Notes: generated by a model from the sequence alone, not told the origin. A DNA stretch of 64,000 nucleotides from Gordonia jinghuaiqii (GCF_014041935.1 NZ_CP059491.1:2728001-2792000); one strand, 5' to 3'. Numbered from the stretch's first letter, positions 24,437 to 33,630 are shown. Translations and numbers: made by a program.

Positions 24437-25729
24437 CTAGGACGCTATTGCCGGGAAGACGATCACCGAACCGTCCTTCTCTTGGACGATGTCGATCGTC
24501 ACGTCCGGTTGGCGGGCCGGAAGCTGAGCTGTTCGACCGAGCTCGCGCAGACGTCTCGTAGTGTTCAAGAGCTTGTCCACGTCACCGGAGGAGAACATCA
24601 CGTCACGAATGCCGTGAGAACGGTCGAGCTCCAGCGCGGAGAGACGCAGCAAGACCGCGTCAAGTCGCCGTGCTGTGGCCTCAACGTCGCGCTGCTCGGC
24701 GTGCAGGATCGCAGCGAACCGTTCGAACGGGTTGCCCTCGGAGAGCTGGGCGTGCTCGACGGCCTGGAGCACGAGAACTCGTCTCTTCATCGCGATCGCC
24801 AACTGCGCAAGCTCGACGTGGACGTAGAACTCACTGCCCGGCGTCTCTATCCCCGGGATGGCCTTCGCGAGGTGGTTCAGCTCCACCTTGTCGTGGTCGA
24901 AAGCTTGTAGTTCCTTCTCCCACTTCGCGATTCTGGAAGTTGCTCTGGACATGGCTGTCTCGATTGCATAGACAGCGGAGTCCAATCCGAGCGTGATGCC
25001 GATTCGACCCTCGTCGAGGACGATGGACGTCGCCTTGGCTATCGCGCCCCGGCATGCTTCGAGGCTGTGCTTCTCTGTCTCGAGATTCTCGGCGACGAGC
25101 TTCTCGAGTAGTTCGGTGATGCGCTCGAGCGTCTTCTGTCGCTGCCGGTCGGCGTGGGCACTCACACCGACAGCCACCGCCATCAACACCAGCGGCGCAG
25201 CGATGGTGAGCGCCCCAGCGCCCGCGGCGGCTACACCGGCCGTCGTCGCCGAGCCTGTAGCGGCACCCGTTGCCGCGACCTTCCCGGCACTTACAGGAAC
25301 GAATGACGCTTGGGCAGCGATCTTGGAACCACCCGTTAGTGCGCTGTGTATTCCGCCCGTAACGCTTGACGACGCCATCGGCTTGACCAGGCCGCCCGTC
25401 ACCTGCGCGGCGACCTTCGCCGGCACCACCATTCGATACAGCGTCTCGCCGCCGTCGGCAACGACCTTTGGTGTCTTGGCGACAAGCTGCGACAACTGCT
25501 GCGCGAGAGGACTGACACCGTGTAGATGAATGCCTTTCGACCGGTCGACAGACTCCGTCAGCGGGTGGGCCTCCAGCGTCGTGAGCGGGGTTTCACTCAG
25601 CTCAGCCAGCGCATTCCGCAGACCGGCCAGTCGGTTGGCCGTCAGCGCTTTGTCCCCGAAGACAGCAGGAAGGTCGGCGGCGTCGGTGACGACCGTCCAC
25701 ACGGGAACCTCGACGAGCTCGTCGGACAT
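24437..25729 (-). CDS. Unknown 430-residue protein with glycine/alanine membrane segment
   Basis: 430 residues from ATG 25729 (GGAGG 5 bases upstream). Not recognised. Residues ~110-210 are Gly/Ala/Ser/Thr-rich and include hydrophobic stretches (AAGAGALTIAAPLVLMAVAV) able to insert in a membrane; the following ~200 residues are amphipathic and heptad-like (ITELLEKLVAENLETEKHSL). The N-terminal 100 residues look soluble. Operon with the UDG-like gene. Composition resembles membrane-disrupting effectors or a coiled-coil scaffold, but no function can be assigned. Confidence 0.65.
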   Translation of the reverse strand: MSDELVEVPVWTVVTDAADLPAVFGDKALTANRLAGLRNALAELSETPLTTLEAHPLTESVDRSKGIHLHGVSPLAQQLSQLVAKTPKVVADGGETLYRMVVPAKVAAQVTGGLVKPMASSSVTGGIHSALTGGSKIAAQASFVPVSAGKVAATGAATGSATTAGVAAAGAGALTIAAPLVLMAVAVGVSAHADRQRQKTLERITELLEKLVAENLETEKHSLEACRGAIAKATSIVLDEGRIGITLGLDSAVYAIETAMSRATSRIAKWEKELQAFDHDKVELNHLAKAIPGIETPGSEFYVHVELAQLAIAMKRRVLVLQAVEHAQLSEGNPFERFAAILHAEQRDVEATARRLDAVLLRLSALELDRSHGIRDVMFSSGDVDKLLNTTRRLRELGRTAQLPARQPDVTIDIVQEKDGSVIVFPAIAS

Positions 25730-26024
25730 ACGGCCTCCAGTTACGTTGCGAATCAACCGAATGTAGCTGACGACAATGACATCCCTGACAGTTCATCCGA
25801 ACGGGTGACAGGACGAGAACCAGTCAGTCGTTAGCACCGAGTGTGGCGCAGAACCGAAAAAGCGTCCTGCGCCGACTTCACGCGCAAATGTGGGACGCCC
25901 GAACCATCTCGGCGTTGCTGCAATGGGGTTGCCGCCTAGAGTTGCCGAATTGCCGTATGACCAGTTTCGTGGCCGCGTAGTTCGCAGCACCGGTCTCGCG
26001 GGTTCTAGAATGCGAGGACATCCT

Positions 26025-27791
26025 GTGTTGCCGTCAGATCGAGGTTGGATGCTGGTCGACGTGGAGACTTCGGGGCTGAGTTCGCGACAGCACCGCATCC
26101 TGAGTTTGTCTGCGATCGCCGTGGATGCAAACGGTGGTATCGAAGGGAAGTACTCCTCCTTGTTCAACCCTGGGTGCGACCCAGGACCAGTGCACATCCA
26201 CCGGCTGACCCCCGAGCGACTGCACGGCGCGCCCACGTTCGATAAAGCCGTCCCCCGCCTCCATGAGCTGCTTCAAGGGCGAACCCTCGTGGCGCACAAC
26301 GCAGGTTTCGACCACGGGTTCCTCGTCGAAGAGGCGCGACGGGCCGACGTCGATCTGCCCATCACGCACCGCCTGTGCACCGTGACACTCGCACGACGGC
26401 TGCAGCTCAACGTCGCCAACGTCAAGCTCGGGACCCTGGCCCGTCACTGGAATGTGCCCAAGTACGCAGCCCATGACGCCGCTGACGACGTTCGAACGCT
26501 CTTGGAAGTGTTCCGGCGCAGCGTCGATCTCGCCGATGCTCTGGGGCTGCAACTTCCAGTGGTGGCCTGCGGCTCGACGGCGCGTGCGTACCCGGACAAA
26601 GTCACGAGAGTTCCGTGTCCGTGGACTGATCCTGGGCGCTACAACGCGGTGAGCGGACTCGTACAGGGAACGAAGGTCGTGATCACCGGCCCGACTTCGA
26701 CGCCGCGACTCGAGTTGGCGCGACGTCTCTCTGACGCGGGGCTCGACGTCATGAACGGGCTGAGCGGCAGAACGGGACTACTAATCGCGAACAGTGGGGC
26801 GCCGACCAGCCGCAAACTGCAACGGGCGCGGGAACTGGGTATTCCGGCAATAGACGAGGCGACCGTCTTATCGCTCGCCTCCCGTGTGGTGCCGGGAGCT
26901 CTGAAGGCGGTTTCCGTTGTGGAGATCATCTCTGCGCCTGGGACGAACAGGCACTCCACAAGTCCACAAACGCTGCCCTGGAGTGGACGCCGAATCCTTG
27001 TCCTTGGTGGAACTCACGCCGAATCCACCACTATGCGCTCTCGGTTCGTGCAACTGGGAACGGCACCGGCCATCAATCTCACTGCTGGGGTGACGCACGT
27101 GCTGTTACTCGATGGGGGAGAGAAGGATCCGCGTCTCGCGAAAGCAGGTCGGCGTGGGCTGCCGATCCTAGAAGCTCGCCACGTCGACGGGGTGTCCAAA
27201 TCTGACACCCCCGACCCAGCTGAGGTTGAGGCGGGGCACGGGCGAAACGCCGCTGAGTTGCCCGGCGCAGCGACCATGTTGTCGCCTGGCGCGGTCATGG
27301 ACGTCCCGTCCGACGTAACCACGTTCACTGTCAACGTCGCGTGGAGCGCCGGCGGCTCAGGCAGTATTCACGAAGTCGACGTCGTTGGGTTCGAGCTAGG
27401 TCTCGACGAGAAGGTTCCGTCGGACGACGAATTCGTGTTCTACAACCAGCCCGCGAGTCCCGATGGTGCGGTTCGGCTCTCCAACGGCGACCGCGAGCAG
27501 GGCATCAGTGTCAACCTATCGGCAGTCGATGACGAGATTCAGAAGATCACGATCGGTGCCGCCATCGACGGTGAGACCTTCGGCGATGTCGGCGCGTTGT
27601 CTGTGACGGTCGACACCGCGGATTTCACCCTCGCCACCGCCGTGCTCGATGCCGCAACCACCGAACGTTCCATGATCATCGTCGAGCTCTACCGGAGAGA
27701 CGGCAACTGGCGGTTACGTGCTCTCGGTCAGGGCTATGACGACGGTCTCGCGGAGTTTGCTGTTCGGCACGGGGTGGACGTCGAAGAGTGA
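26025..27791 (+). CDS. DEDDh exonuclease-BRCT-BRCT-TerD fusion protein
   Basis: 588 residues from GTG 26025 (GAGGA ~7 bases upstream); an upstream GTG at 25890 would add 45 residues of doubtful coding character. Domain 1 (~5-175) is a DnaQ-like exonuclease with MLVDVETSG, HNAGFDHGF and HDAADDVRT. Domain 2 (~210-285) is BRCT-like (GTKVVITGPTSTPRLELARR); a second, weaker BRCT-like unit follows (~325-400). Domain 3 (~425-585) is TerD (FELGLDEKVPSDDEFVFYNQ, later DGETFG). Such TerD fusions are part of the Ter stress and phage-resistance network. Suggests a DNA-end processing enzyme gated by a Ca2+-binding TerD module. Confidence 0.8.
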   Translation: MLPSDRGWMLVDVETSGLSSRQHRILSLSAIAVDANGGIEGKYSSLFNPGCDPGPVHIHRLTPERLHGAPTFDKAVPRLHELLQGRTLVAHNAGFDHGFLVEEARRADVDLPITHRLCTVTLARRLQLNVANVKLGTLARHWNVPKYAAHDAADDVRTLLEVFRRSVDLADALGLQLPVVACGSTARAYPDKVTRVPCPWTDPGRYNAVSGLVQGTKVVITGPTSTPRLELARRLSDAGLDVMNGLSGRTGLLIANSGAPTSRKLQRARELGIPAIDEATVLSLASRVVPGALKAVSVVEIISAPGTNRHSTSPQTLPWSGRRILVLGGTHAESTTMRSRFVQLGTAPAINLTAGVTHVLLLDGGEKDPRLAKAGRRGLPILEARHVDGVSKSDTPDPAEVEAGHGRNAAELPGAATMLSPGAVMDVPSDVTTFTVNVAWSAGGSGSIHEVDVVGFELGLDEKVPSDDEFVFYNQPASPDGAVRLSNGDREQGISVNLSAVDDEIQKITIGAAIDGETFGDVGALSVTVDTADFTLATAVLDAATTERSMIIVELYRRDGNWRLRALGQGYDDGLAEFAVRHGVDVEE

Positions 27792-27944
27792 CAGAAGTTT
27801 AGGGTATTCGTTCCGCGAGAGGCGCACTGGGATTGGTGTGGCAAAGAATGGACTTCGGTCTCGATTCCGTCAATGACACGCCCTATTCTCGACTGGCTCA
27901 TACAGATTTAACCGACGAGGATCAGTGAGCCGATCGGGATGTAC

Positions 27945-28618
27945 TCACGATGGAATGTTGGCGATAGTTGCCCGAAGGAAATCCTCCGCCGTCTTACACA
28001 ACTCACCAGTCGGCGGGCGCTCAGGTCCCAATTGTAAGGATGACGTCACCACGACAGCGTCTCCCGACTGAACGTAGACTGCACAGTCAGCGCTGGTGAA
28101 GCTCCGACGAGTACGCGCCGACCAGCGATTTCGATATCTGGATACCACTGACTTCCTGCACGGTTGAGCTCCTGATGTCCGGACAGTCCATCACCTGGGT
28201 TGATGATGTTCCCAACAACCTGCGATATGGAAGATCGCCTGTCATCCGCCGAGATCCACTCGCATCCTCGGGCGGTCTGAAAGTCCGAAGCAGCGGCGTC
28301 CTTGACCGAGTCAAGACGGAGGCGGAAACTAAAGAGGACATCGTTAGGAACCTGCGTACAGGGTTCGTATGATGTTCCGTCGTTGTTAATACTCCAGCGA
28401 TTGGGAAACTTCGTCGTGAATGGAAGAGCCCTGCCCTCATCGTCCGTCTTCCTAATTCCTATCTGATGAGGGGTCGTAATCGAAGACGTTACGAAGCCGT
28501 CAACTGCGACTGGTGATCCCTCGTTCGCACAACCGCCGACAAGTGAGCCAAGGCCCGAGCTCGCAACGATCGAGATGGCCAAGGTGCGTAGATGGTTACG
28601 CCTCAATGGTCGCAGCAC
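27945..28618 (-). pseudogene. DUF3558 lipoprotein gene, frameshifted
   Basis: From GTG 28618 (GAGAAGG 8 bases upstream) a lipoprotein signal ends in lipobox LVGGC, and the DUF3558 body continues to RRVLVGASPALT. There the frame is lost near 28095 and the true ending, SADCAVYVQSGDAVVVTSSL to LRATIANIPS, lies in the next frame. The intact paralogue at 28806-29459 shows the continuous version, so one base has been lost relative to it. The in-frame product would lack the last ~45 residues including a conserved Cys. Confidence 0.75.
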
Positions 28619-28805
28619 TCTGGCAGCCTTCTCCCAGAGAACGTGGATTCTCTCGCCGACCGGACCAAAGCGCTGGCGAGGTGGGTGAGTTGCGGACAGA
28701 CCACAACCGGCCGGCTTAGGTGCGCCGGTACGGCGGTGCCCCACCGCGCCACGAGCGACTACTGGCACGAGCGACTACTGGCGGAACCGAGCGGAGCGCG
28801 TTCAC

Positions 28806-29459
28806 CTATTTGGGAATCTCTTTCATCGTCGCGCGCAGAAAATCTGCCGCAGTCGCGCAGATGTCTTCAGTCCGTGGCGGATTCGACTCAATCCTGACAA
28901 TCGAAGTGACGACGACTGCAGTGCCTGAGGTAACGTACGCTCCACAGTCGGACGCTGCCATGGACCCGAGCAAGACATGCCGACCCACAATCTCGATGTC
29001 TGGCAACCACGTGACCCCCGGCGAATACTCCTCTTTGTGTGCAGAGAGTCCACCATCGGGGCTAAGCATGTTTCCAACTGACTGGGAAAGAAAGGATAGT
29101 CGGTTGTTGGCAAAAGTCCACTGGCACCCTCGCGCTGTTTGGAAGTCAGAACCTGCTACGTCACTTACGGACTCGACATCGAGGCCGAACTGGCGAACAA
29201 CTGACTCAGATACTTGGGTACACGGCTCGTAGGAGGTTCCGTCGTTATTAATGCTCCAACGATTCGGAAAAGTAGTTCTGAATGGCAGCTGTCGGCCTGC
29301 GTCGTCGGTTTGCCGTATGAGAGGAGTCGAAGAGGAATGGTGCGCTCGCGACGACTCCGACGCCGGTGTACCAGAGACGGAACACCCCGACACCGCGATG
29401 CCAACTACTGAAGCAAGCGCCATGGCAGCTGTGCTGCGGATAGCGTTATTACGCTTCAA
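28806..29459 (-). CDS. DUF3558 domain lipoprotein
   Basis: 217 residues if started at TTG 29459, which gives a lipobox Cys at residue 26 (VVGIAVSGC); ATG 29486 adds nine residues and overlaps the upstream gene by 38 bases. The mature part has the DUF3558 pattern: NRWSINNDGTSYEPC, ARGCQW and DCGAYV, four cysteines likely forming disulphides. Exported lipid-anchored protein of unknown role, typical of mycolata. Downstream partner of the 124-aa helical protein. Confidence 0.75.
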   Translation of the reverse strand: MKRNNAIRSTAAMALASVVGIAVSGCSVSGTPASESSRAHHSSSTPLIRQTDDAGRQLPFRTTFPNRWSINNDGTSYEPCTQVSESVVRQFGLDVESVSDVAGSDFQTARGCQWTFANNRLSFLSQSVGNMLSPDGGLSAHKEEYSPGVTWLPDIEIVGRHVLLGSMAASDCGAYVTSGTAVVVTSIVRIESNPPRTEDICATAADFLRATMKEIPK

Positions 29460-29823
29460 TGTCGGCGGCACCTTGAGAATCAGCATGTTCGATCTCAGAC
29501 GACGCTACGAGACACTGGTCGCTAAGGACGTCGGTGTTGATCGCGAGTGTCCTCCACTGTTCGGACAGAGAACTCAGGGCCCCTCGAAGCGAACTGGTGA
29601 ACTGTTGCCCTTCGATGCAATCACCGAACCTGTTGTTTCGCGCACTACCTTCAAGCAGCCTGGTAGCGCGTGCCAGTTCCGCCGCGACTTCCGCCGCAAC
29701 GCCCGCCCGTCGCTGCCACAGCGCATGTTCCGAACGGAGCACCGTCGCCTCGCCGTGCGGGCTGACCGGCATCGGGGGAGCAGCCTTCGGTAGCAACGAG
29801 TCGTCCGAGAATGGTGTTGTCAC
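29449..29823 (-). CDS. Small helical protein upstream of DUF3558 lipoprotein
   Basis: 124 residues from GTG, with GGGGGA just upstream. Predominantly helical (AGVAAEVAAELARATRLLEG, SLSEQWRTLAINTDVLSDQC); no signal peptide. Overlaps the DUF3558 start, so co-translated. Similar in size and helicity to WXG100/ESX-associated proteins, but the W-x-G turn is absent. Function unknown. Confidence 0.6.
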   Translation of the reverse strand: MTTPFSDDSLLPKAAPPMPVSPHGEATVLRSEHALWQRRAGVAAEVAAELARATRLLEGSARNNRFGDCIEGQQFTSSLRGALSSLSEQWRTLAINTDVLSDQCLVASSEIEHADSQGAADIEA

Positions 29824-30056
29824 TGGTCCCCCTGACTCCCGACGCTCGGTCCGGCGCCTCTCCCGCCGAACAGCCTAGCGCGACTGGTGAGATTCGCCAG
29901 CGCTTCCTGCGCCCTGTGAGTGGCCACCCTGGTTGTGTGTCACTGACGTGTCACCAGCAAATCGTTGCGAGTCCCCGGTCCTGGGTCCAGCTCGCCATAC
30001 GACCGGAGAACCACGAACCAGGCTGACGCGCAGCACGCACCACCTACCGTGAACCA

Positions 30057-30557
30057 ATGCCCACAACCGACCCGGACACTCGCCTCGACGACCTCGCCCG
30101 CATCGAGTCGATCAAACAGCTGAAGTATCGGTACTGGCGTGCGTGTGACGGGAAGAACCCGAGCCAGTTTCGAAGTTGCTTCGTCGCGTCCGGCGCCCGT
30201 CTCGACTACGGACCCCTCGGCACGTTCGACGATGCCGAACCGATGGCGAAGATCTTCGAGCAGGTGGCACTGCATCGGGTCGACGGGAACTACGCCATTC
30301 TCGACATGCACCACGGGTTCCATCCCGACATCACCCTCACGTCGACGACCACGGCAATCGGACGGTGGACCCTCAAATTCCGCCAGGTCAACCTCATCGA
30401 CCGCACCGAAACTCTCATGGCAGGGGAGTACGACGACGAGTATGTAGTCGAAGACGTGGAGTGGAAGATCGCGGCGAGCCGACTCACCGAACGCTGGTCG
30501 CTACGTCGACCGCTCGGCGACGACGCCACCGTCCGGACCGGAACCTTCGACTCCTGA
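30057..30557 (+). CDS. Nuclear transport factor 2/SnoaL-like protein
   Basis: 166 residues. The N-terminal helix with IESIKQLKYRYWRACDGKNP and the cone-fold pattern DYGPLGTFDDAEPMA and HHGFHPDITLTSTTTAIGRW are characteristic of SnoaL-like ring hydratase, isomerase or dehydratase proteins. Single gene, plus strand, followed by two hairpins. Substrate unknown; common in steroid and aromatic catabolic regions of mycolata. Confidence 0.8.
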   Translation: MPTTDPDTRLDDLARIESIKQLKYRYWRACDGKNPSQFRSCFVASGARLDYGPLGTFDDAEPMAKIFEQVALHRVDGNYAILDMHHGFHPDITLTSTTTAIGRWTLKFRQVNLIDRTETLMAGEYDDEYVVEDVEWKIAASRLTERWSLRRPLGDDATVRTGTFDS

Positions 30558-30603
30558 CCGAGCCCACACGCCATTGGGCAAACAGACGCGACCCGAGACC
30601 CCT

Positions 30604-30627
30604 CCGACCCGACCGCGATCGGGTCGG
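30604..30627 (+). terminator. Hairpin after the SnoaL-like gene
   Basis: CCGACCCGA-6 bases-TCGGGTCGG, a 9-bp perfect stem 46 bases after the stop codon; no T-run. Confidence 0.45.
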
Positions 30628-30687
30628 TCGCCAAATCAGGGCCGGGCCGCATCGCCGCGATTAGGAAACAAAACGCCATGAGAGACA

Positions 30688-30719
30688 AACGATCCCACCG
30701 ACGAGTCGGTGGGATCGTT
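30688..30719. terminator. Strong hairpin terminator between convergent genes
   Basis: Perfect 15-bp stem AACGATCCCACCGAC with a 2-base centre and GTCGGTGGGATCGTT. On the minus strand it is followed by TTTGTCTCT, so it best serves the M23 peptidase gene; it could act in both directions. Confidence 0.75.
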
Positions 30720-30741
30720 GCTCAGGACAGGCAGGCGATCG

Positions 30742-31530
30742 TCAGGGGTGGACGCCGCGCTTGTTCAGCCACACCTGCGGGTTGATCTTGTTGCCGTTCG
30801 CATCCCAGACCTCGTAGTGCAGGTGGGGTCCGGTGGACTGGCCGCGGTTGCCGACGGTCGCGATCTGCTCCCCGGCGCGCACCTTCTGGCCGGCACGAAC
30901 GAAGCTCTGGTCGACATGCCCGAAGACGCCGATGGTGCCGTCGTCCTGCTGGACTCGGACCCACTGTCCGAAGCCGGAGGCCGGGCCGGACTCGAGGACC
31001 ACTCCGTCGGTCACGGCGTAGATGGGGGTACCGATCTCATTGGCGATGTCGACGCCGTTGTGATTGGTGCCCCAGCGTGGGCCGTAGCCCGAGGTCACGG
31101 TGCCGCTGACGGGTTTGACCGCCTTCCGGATGCCCGGGTTGCCGGGAGTGAACACCGACGGCGGCAGCACGTCGCGCACGAGGCCGTCGATCTCCGGCGG
31201 CAGCACGTCGCGAACAAGGCCGTCGATCTCCGGCGGCAGGACCAGGTCTGCGGGCAGCTTCAGGTTCTCCGGCAGCGCAACGTTCGAGGGGATCGGCAGC
31301 TGGGGCGCAGGCTGCGCCGATGCTTGCGCCGCGTTGCCGCCGGTCAGGCCGACGGCGCCGACGAAGGCTACGAGCGCACCCGCTCGCACGGCCGTCCGGG
31401 TGTTGGTGCACGGCGTCGCGCGATGACGGCCGGGCCGTCGGGTACGCGGTGTCGCGTCGAGCACTACGCGGGAGGAGTGCAGCGTCGAGTTGTGGGTGTT
31501 CAGTCGGTGTCGAGGCACAGCTTTGTCCAT
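30742..31530 (-). CDS. M23 family metallopeptidase
   Basis: 262 residues. Signal or anchor helix at ~48-70 after a long basic N-terminus. Catalytic zinc motifs are intact: H157-x3-D161 (HNGVD), H205 and H236-x-H238 (GPHLHYEVW). A linker at ~86-130 contains a duplicated 12-residue unit (EIDGLVRDVLPP twice). Cell-wall endopeptidase, secreted or membrane-tethered, for peptidoglycan remodelling. Confidence 0.9.
   Translation of the reverse strand: MDKAVPRHRLNTHNSTLHSSRVVLDATPRTRRPGRHRATPCTNTRTAVRAGALVAFVGAVGLTGGNAAQASAQPAPQLPIPSNVALPENLKLPADLVLPPEIDGLVRDVLPPEIDGLVRDVLPPSVFTPGNPGIRKAVKPVSGTVTSGYGPRWGTNHNGVDIANEIGTPIYAVTDGVVLESGPASGFGQWVRVQQDDGTIGVFGHVDQSFVRAGQKVRAGEQIATVGNRGQSTGPHLHYEVWDANGNKINPQVWLNKRGVHP
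31161..31232. repeat. 36-bp tandem duplication inside the M23 gene
   Basis: Two consecutive 36-base units differing at two positions, beginning GCGGCAGCACGTCGCG on the plus strand. In frame, so the protein linker gains a repeated EIDGLVRDVLPP unit. A site of likely length variation between strains. Confidence 0.85.
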
Positions 31531-31719
31531 CTCAGATTGGGTAACGGTTCGGTATCAGCAAGGACACGACGAGGTTACCGCCCGAGACCTGAACAGACCC
31601 TGAGAAGGAGCCCTCGGGATGACCGACCTCACGTTGGAAGTGAACGTCGACCGAGGTCACCGGCGATTTCTCGAGCTGCGCCGGAAGCAATGATCCCGCG
31701 AAGGAGACTAGGTACCCGG

Positions 31720-32325
31720 CTACCGCGGAAGCAATGACTCCGCCGCGTATCGACCGGCGCGCTCGAAACTCTCACCGACCTCGAAGTCGGGGTCGATCTG
31801 CCAGTACCGCATGCTCGACACGTAGATCGCCGCGACCATCTGCGCCAGGAAGGCCGGCGGATGATCGGTCCGCACATCGTTCTGCTGCAGGCCGCGCTCG
31901 ATCAGCCGCAGCACCTGCGAGGTGAAGAGGTGACTGCGTTCGCCCAACGTCCCGGACATCGACGAGATCCGCTCGATCTCACCGGTCACCACGCGCATGT
32001 ACTCCGGGTCGGCCGCCGACGACTGTCCGAAATCGACGAACATGCCGAGCACCCGCTCATAGGTGCTCAACGGCTTGGCGAGCAACGCGTCGACGACATG
32101 CGAGAACGACCCCATCAGATCCGCGTACAGCGCAGTGAGCAGATCGTCCTTGCTGGGGAAGTAGTTGAAGAAGGTCGCCCGTGACACCTCGGCGCGCTCG
32201 GCGATCGACTCTACGGTCGCGGCGGCGGGATCGATGGCCAGCAGTTCCCGCGCAGCGGTCAGCAACCGGTCTCGGGTCTGCTGCTTGTTGCGTTCCCGCC
32301 GGCCGACGGGGGCAGCTTCGGTCAT
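31720..32325 (-). CDS. TetR family transcriptional regulator
   Basis: 201 residues from ATG 32325. N-terminal HTH TVESIAERAEVSRATFFNYF followed by PSKDDLLTALYADL; ligand-binding domain behind. An in-frame start at 32406 would add 27 residues with no family similarity. Divergent from the APH-type phosphotransferase operon, which it probably represses through the inverted repeats in between. Confidence 0.85.
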   Translation of the reverse strand: MTEAAPVGRRERNKQQTRDRLLTAARELLAIDPAAATVESIAERAEVSRATFFNYFPSKDDLLTALYADLMGSFSHVVDALLAKPLSTYERVLGMFVDFGQSSAADPEYMRVVTGEIERISSMSGTLGERSHLFTSQVLRLIERGLQQNDVRTDHPPAFLAQMVAAIYVSSMRYWQIDPDFEVGESFERAGRYAAESLLPR

Positions 32326-32414
32326 GGGATGTGATGCCTTCCGTCGGGGCGAGAGATCCCTCAGGCACCGATTCTTGCATTCGGCCTCCAAAGTTTGGAT
32401 GCTCATCTAACTTT

Positions 32415-32476
32415 TGACTGCGAGTCCAGTGTGACTCACATCACCGGTGCGTAGCCCGAGTGGTGACTCGCAGTCA
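32415..32476. promoter_or_regulatory. Long-spaced inverted repeat before the APH gene
   Basis: Perfect 12-bp arms TGACTGCGAGTC (32415-32426) and GACTCGCAGTCA (32465-32476), with a smaller palindrome GTGACTCAC (32431-32439) between. The right arm ends at the ribosome-binding AGGAG of the gene starting at 32485. Candidate TetR operator, or an RNA hairpin limiting translation. Confidence 0.5.
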
Positions 32477-32484
32477 GGAGTGAC

Positions 32485-33630
32485 ATGAGTGCCGATGTGG
32501 AGATGCCCGTGGGCGTCGAAGCCTCCATCCGAACCACCGAGACCGACCTCGACGAGGTGGGCGCCAAGCTCGCCGATTGGCTCGCCCAGCGACTGCACAC
32601 CTCGCAGCGTCCGGTCGTCAGCAATGTCCGCAAGCCAGAGCACTCGGGCATGTCGAGTATCTCGGTACTCTTCGACGTCGTCTGGTCCGAAGGCGGGGAG
32701 GACAAGACAGCGGGACTGGTCGCACGGCTGGCTCCCGAGGCATCGGCGTTCCCGGTGTTCCCCGGCTACGACCTCGACCTCCAGCGCGCGGTCATGGACC
32801 TGGTGGGTGCCCAGACCGATCTGCCCACGCCCCGCGTCCGCTGGGTGGAGAACTCTCCCGACGTCCTGGGCACACCATTCCTGGTCATGGACCGCGTCGA
32901 CGGCGTGGTCCCGGTCGACAATCCGCCGTATGTTTTCGGCGGATGGTTTTACGACCTGGACGCCGAGCGTCAGCGGGAGGTCCAAGACGCCGCCGTCGGC
33001 GTTCTCGCGCAGGTTCACGCGGTGACGGATCCGGTGCGCACCGTCAGCGCCCTCGCCGGTGCCGGCGAGCACAGCCTGCGACGCCACTTCGAGAACGAAC
33101 GGTCCTACTACGAATGGACCCGGCGACACGATGGCATGCGAATCCCCGTGCTGGAGAACACCTTCACCTGGCTCGAGGACCACTGGCCGGCGGAGCCCTC
33201 CGCAGATGTCCTGTGCTGGGGCGATGCCCGCCTCGGCAACATCATGTTCCGCGACACGACGCCGACTGCCATCCTCGACTGGGAATCAGCCGTCGCCGCA
33301 CCACGCGAACTCGATCTCGGCTGGTTCATCTTCTTCCACAAGCAGTTCCAGGACATCGCGGAGTTCTTCGACATGCCCGGGCTGCCACACCTGTTCCGCC
33401 GCTCCGACGTCGTCGAGACCTATGAGCGCATCACCGGTGTCAAGGTCCGCGACCTCGACTTCTACCTCACCTACGCCGCCCTGCGACACGGAATCGTGAT
33501 GTCGCAGATCGAACGTCGCCGCATCCATTTCGGCGAAGTCGAGGCGCACGACGACCCAGATGACTACGTCATGCACTCAGCGATGCTCAAGCGACTCGTC
33601 GACGGCACCTACGAATGGGAGACCGCATGA
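32485..33630 (+). CDS. APH/choline-kinase-like phosphotransferase family protein
   Basis: 381 residues. Kinase-like fold with LCWGDARLGNIMF (catalytic loop, HGD replaced by WGD) and AILDWESAVAAPRELDLGWF (metal-binding DW.). This is the actinobacterial group commonly encoded with acyl-CoA dehydrogenases and ligases, not an antibiotic-resistance enzyme. AGGAG 5 bases before ATG. Coupled by ATGA overlap to the next gene. Could phosphorylate a hydroxylated pathway intermediate. Confidence 0.8.
   Translation: MSADVEMPVGVEASIRTTETDLDEVGAKLADWLAQRLHTSQRPVVSNVRKPEHSGMSSISVLFDVVWSEGGEDKTAGLVARLAPEASAFPVFPGYDLDLQRAVMDLVGAQTDLPTPRVRWVENSPDVLGTPFLVMDRVDGVVPVDNPPYVFGGWFYDLDAERQREVQDAAVGVLAQVHAVTDPVRTVSALAGAGEHSLRRHFENERSYYEWTRRHDGMRIPVLENTFTWLEDHWPAEPSADVLCWGDARLGNIMFRDTTPTAILDWESAVAAPRELDLGWFIFFHKQFQDIAEFFDMPGLPHLFRRSDVVETYERITGVKVRDLDFYLTYAALRHGIVMSQIERRRIHFGEVEAHDDPDDYVMHSAMLKRLVDGTYEWETA

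Noticed and set aside
25890..26024. 45-residue N-terminal extension of the exonuclease-TerD protein
   Set aside because: No ribosome site at GTG 25890; GTG 26025 has GAGGA upstream and places the exonuclease motif at the usual distance.
31161..31232. 36-bp tandem repeat as a possible CRISPR-like or origin element
   Set aside because: It is in frame within the M23 gene and encodes a duplicated protein linker, with no spacer structure.
31706..31715. GACTAGGTAC, resembling site E
   Set aside because: Lies just downstream of a TetR stop codon, not in a promoter region, and only partly matches the dyad.
30709..31737. 342-codon plus-strand frame opposite the M23 peptidase
   Set aside because: Antisense shadow; the minus strand holds intact zinc motifs and a signal segment.
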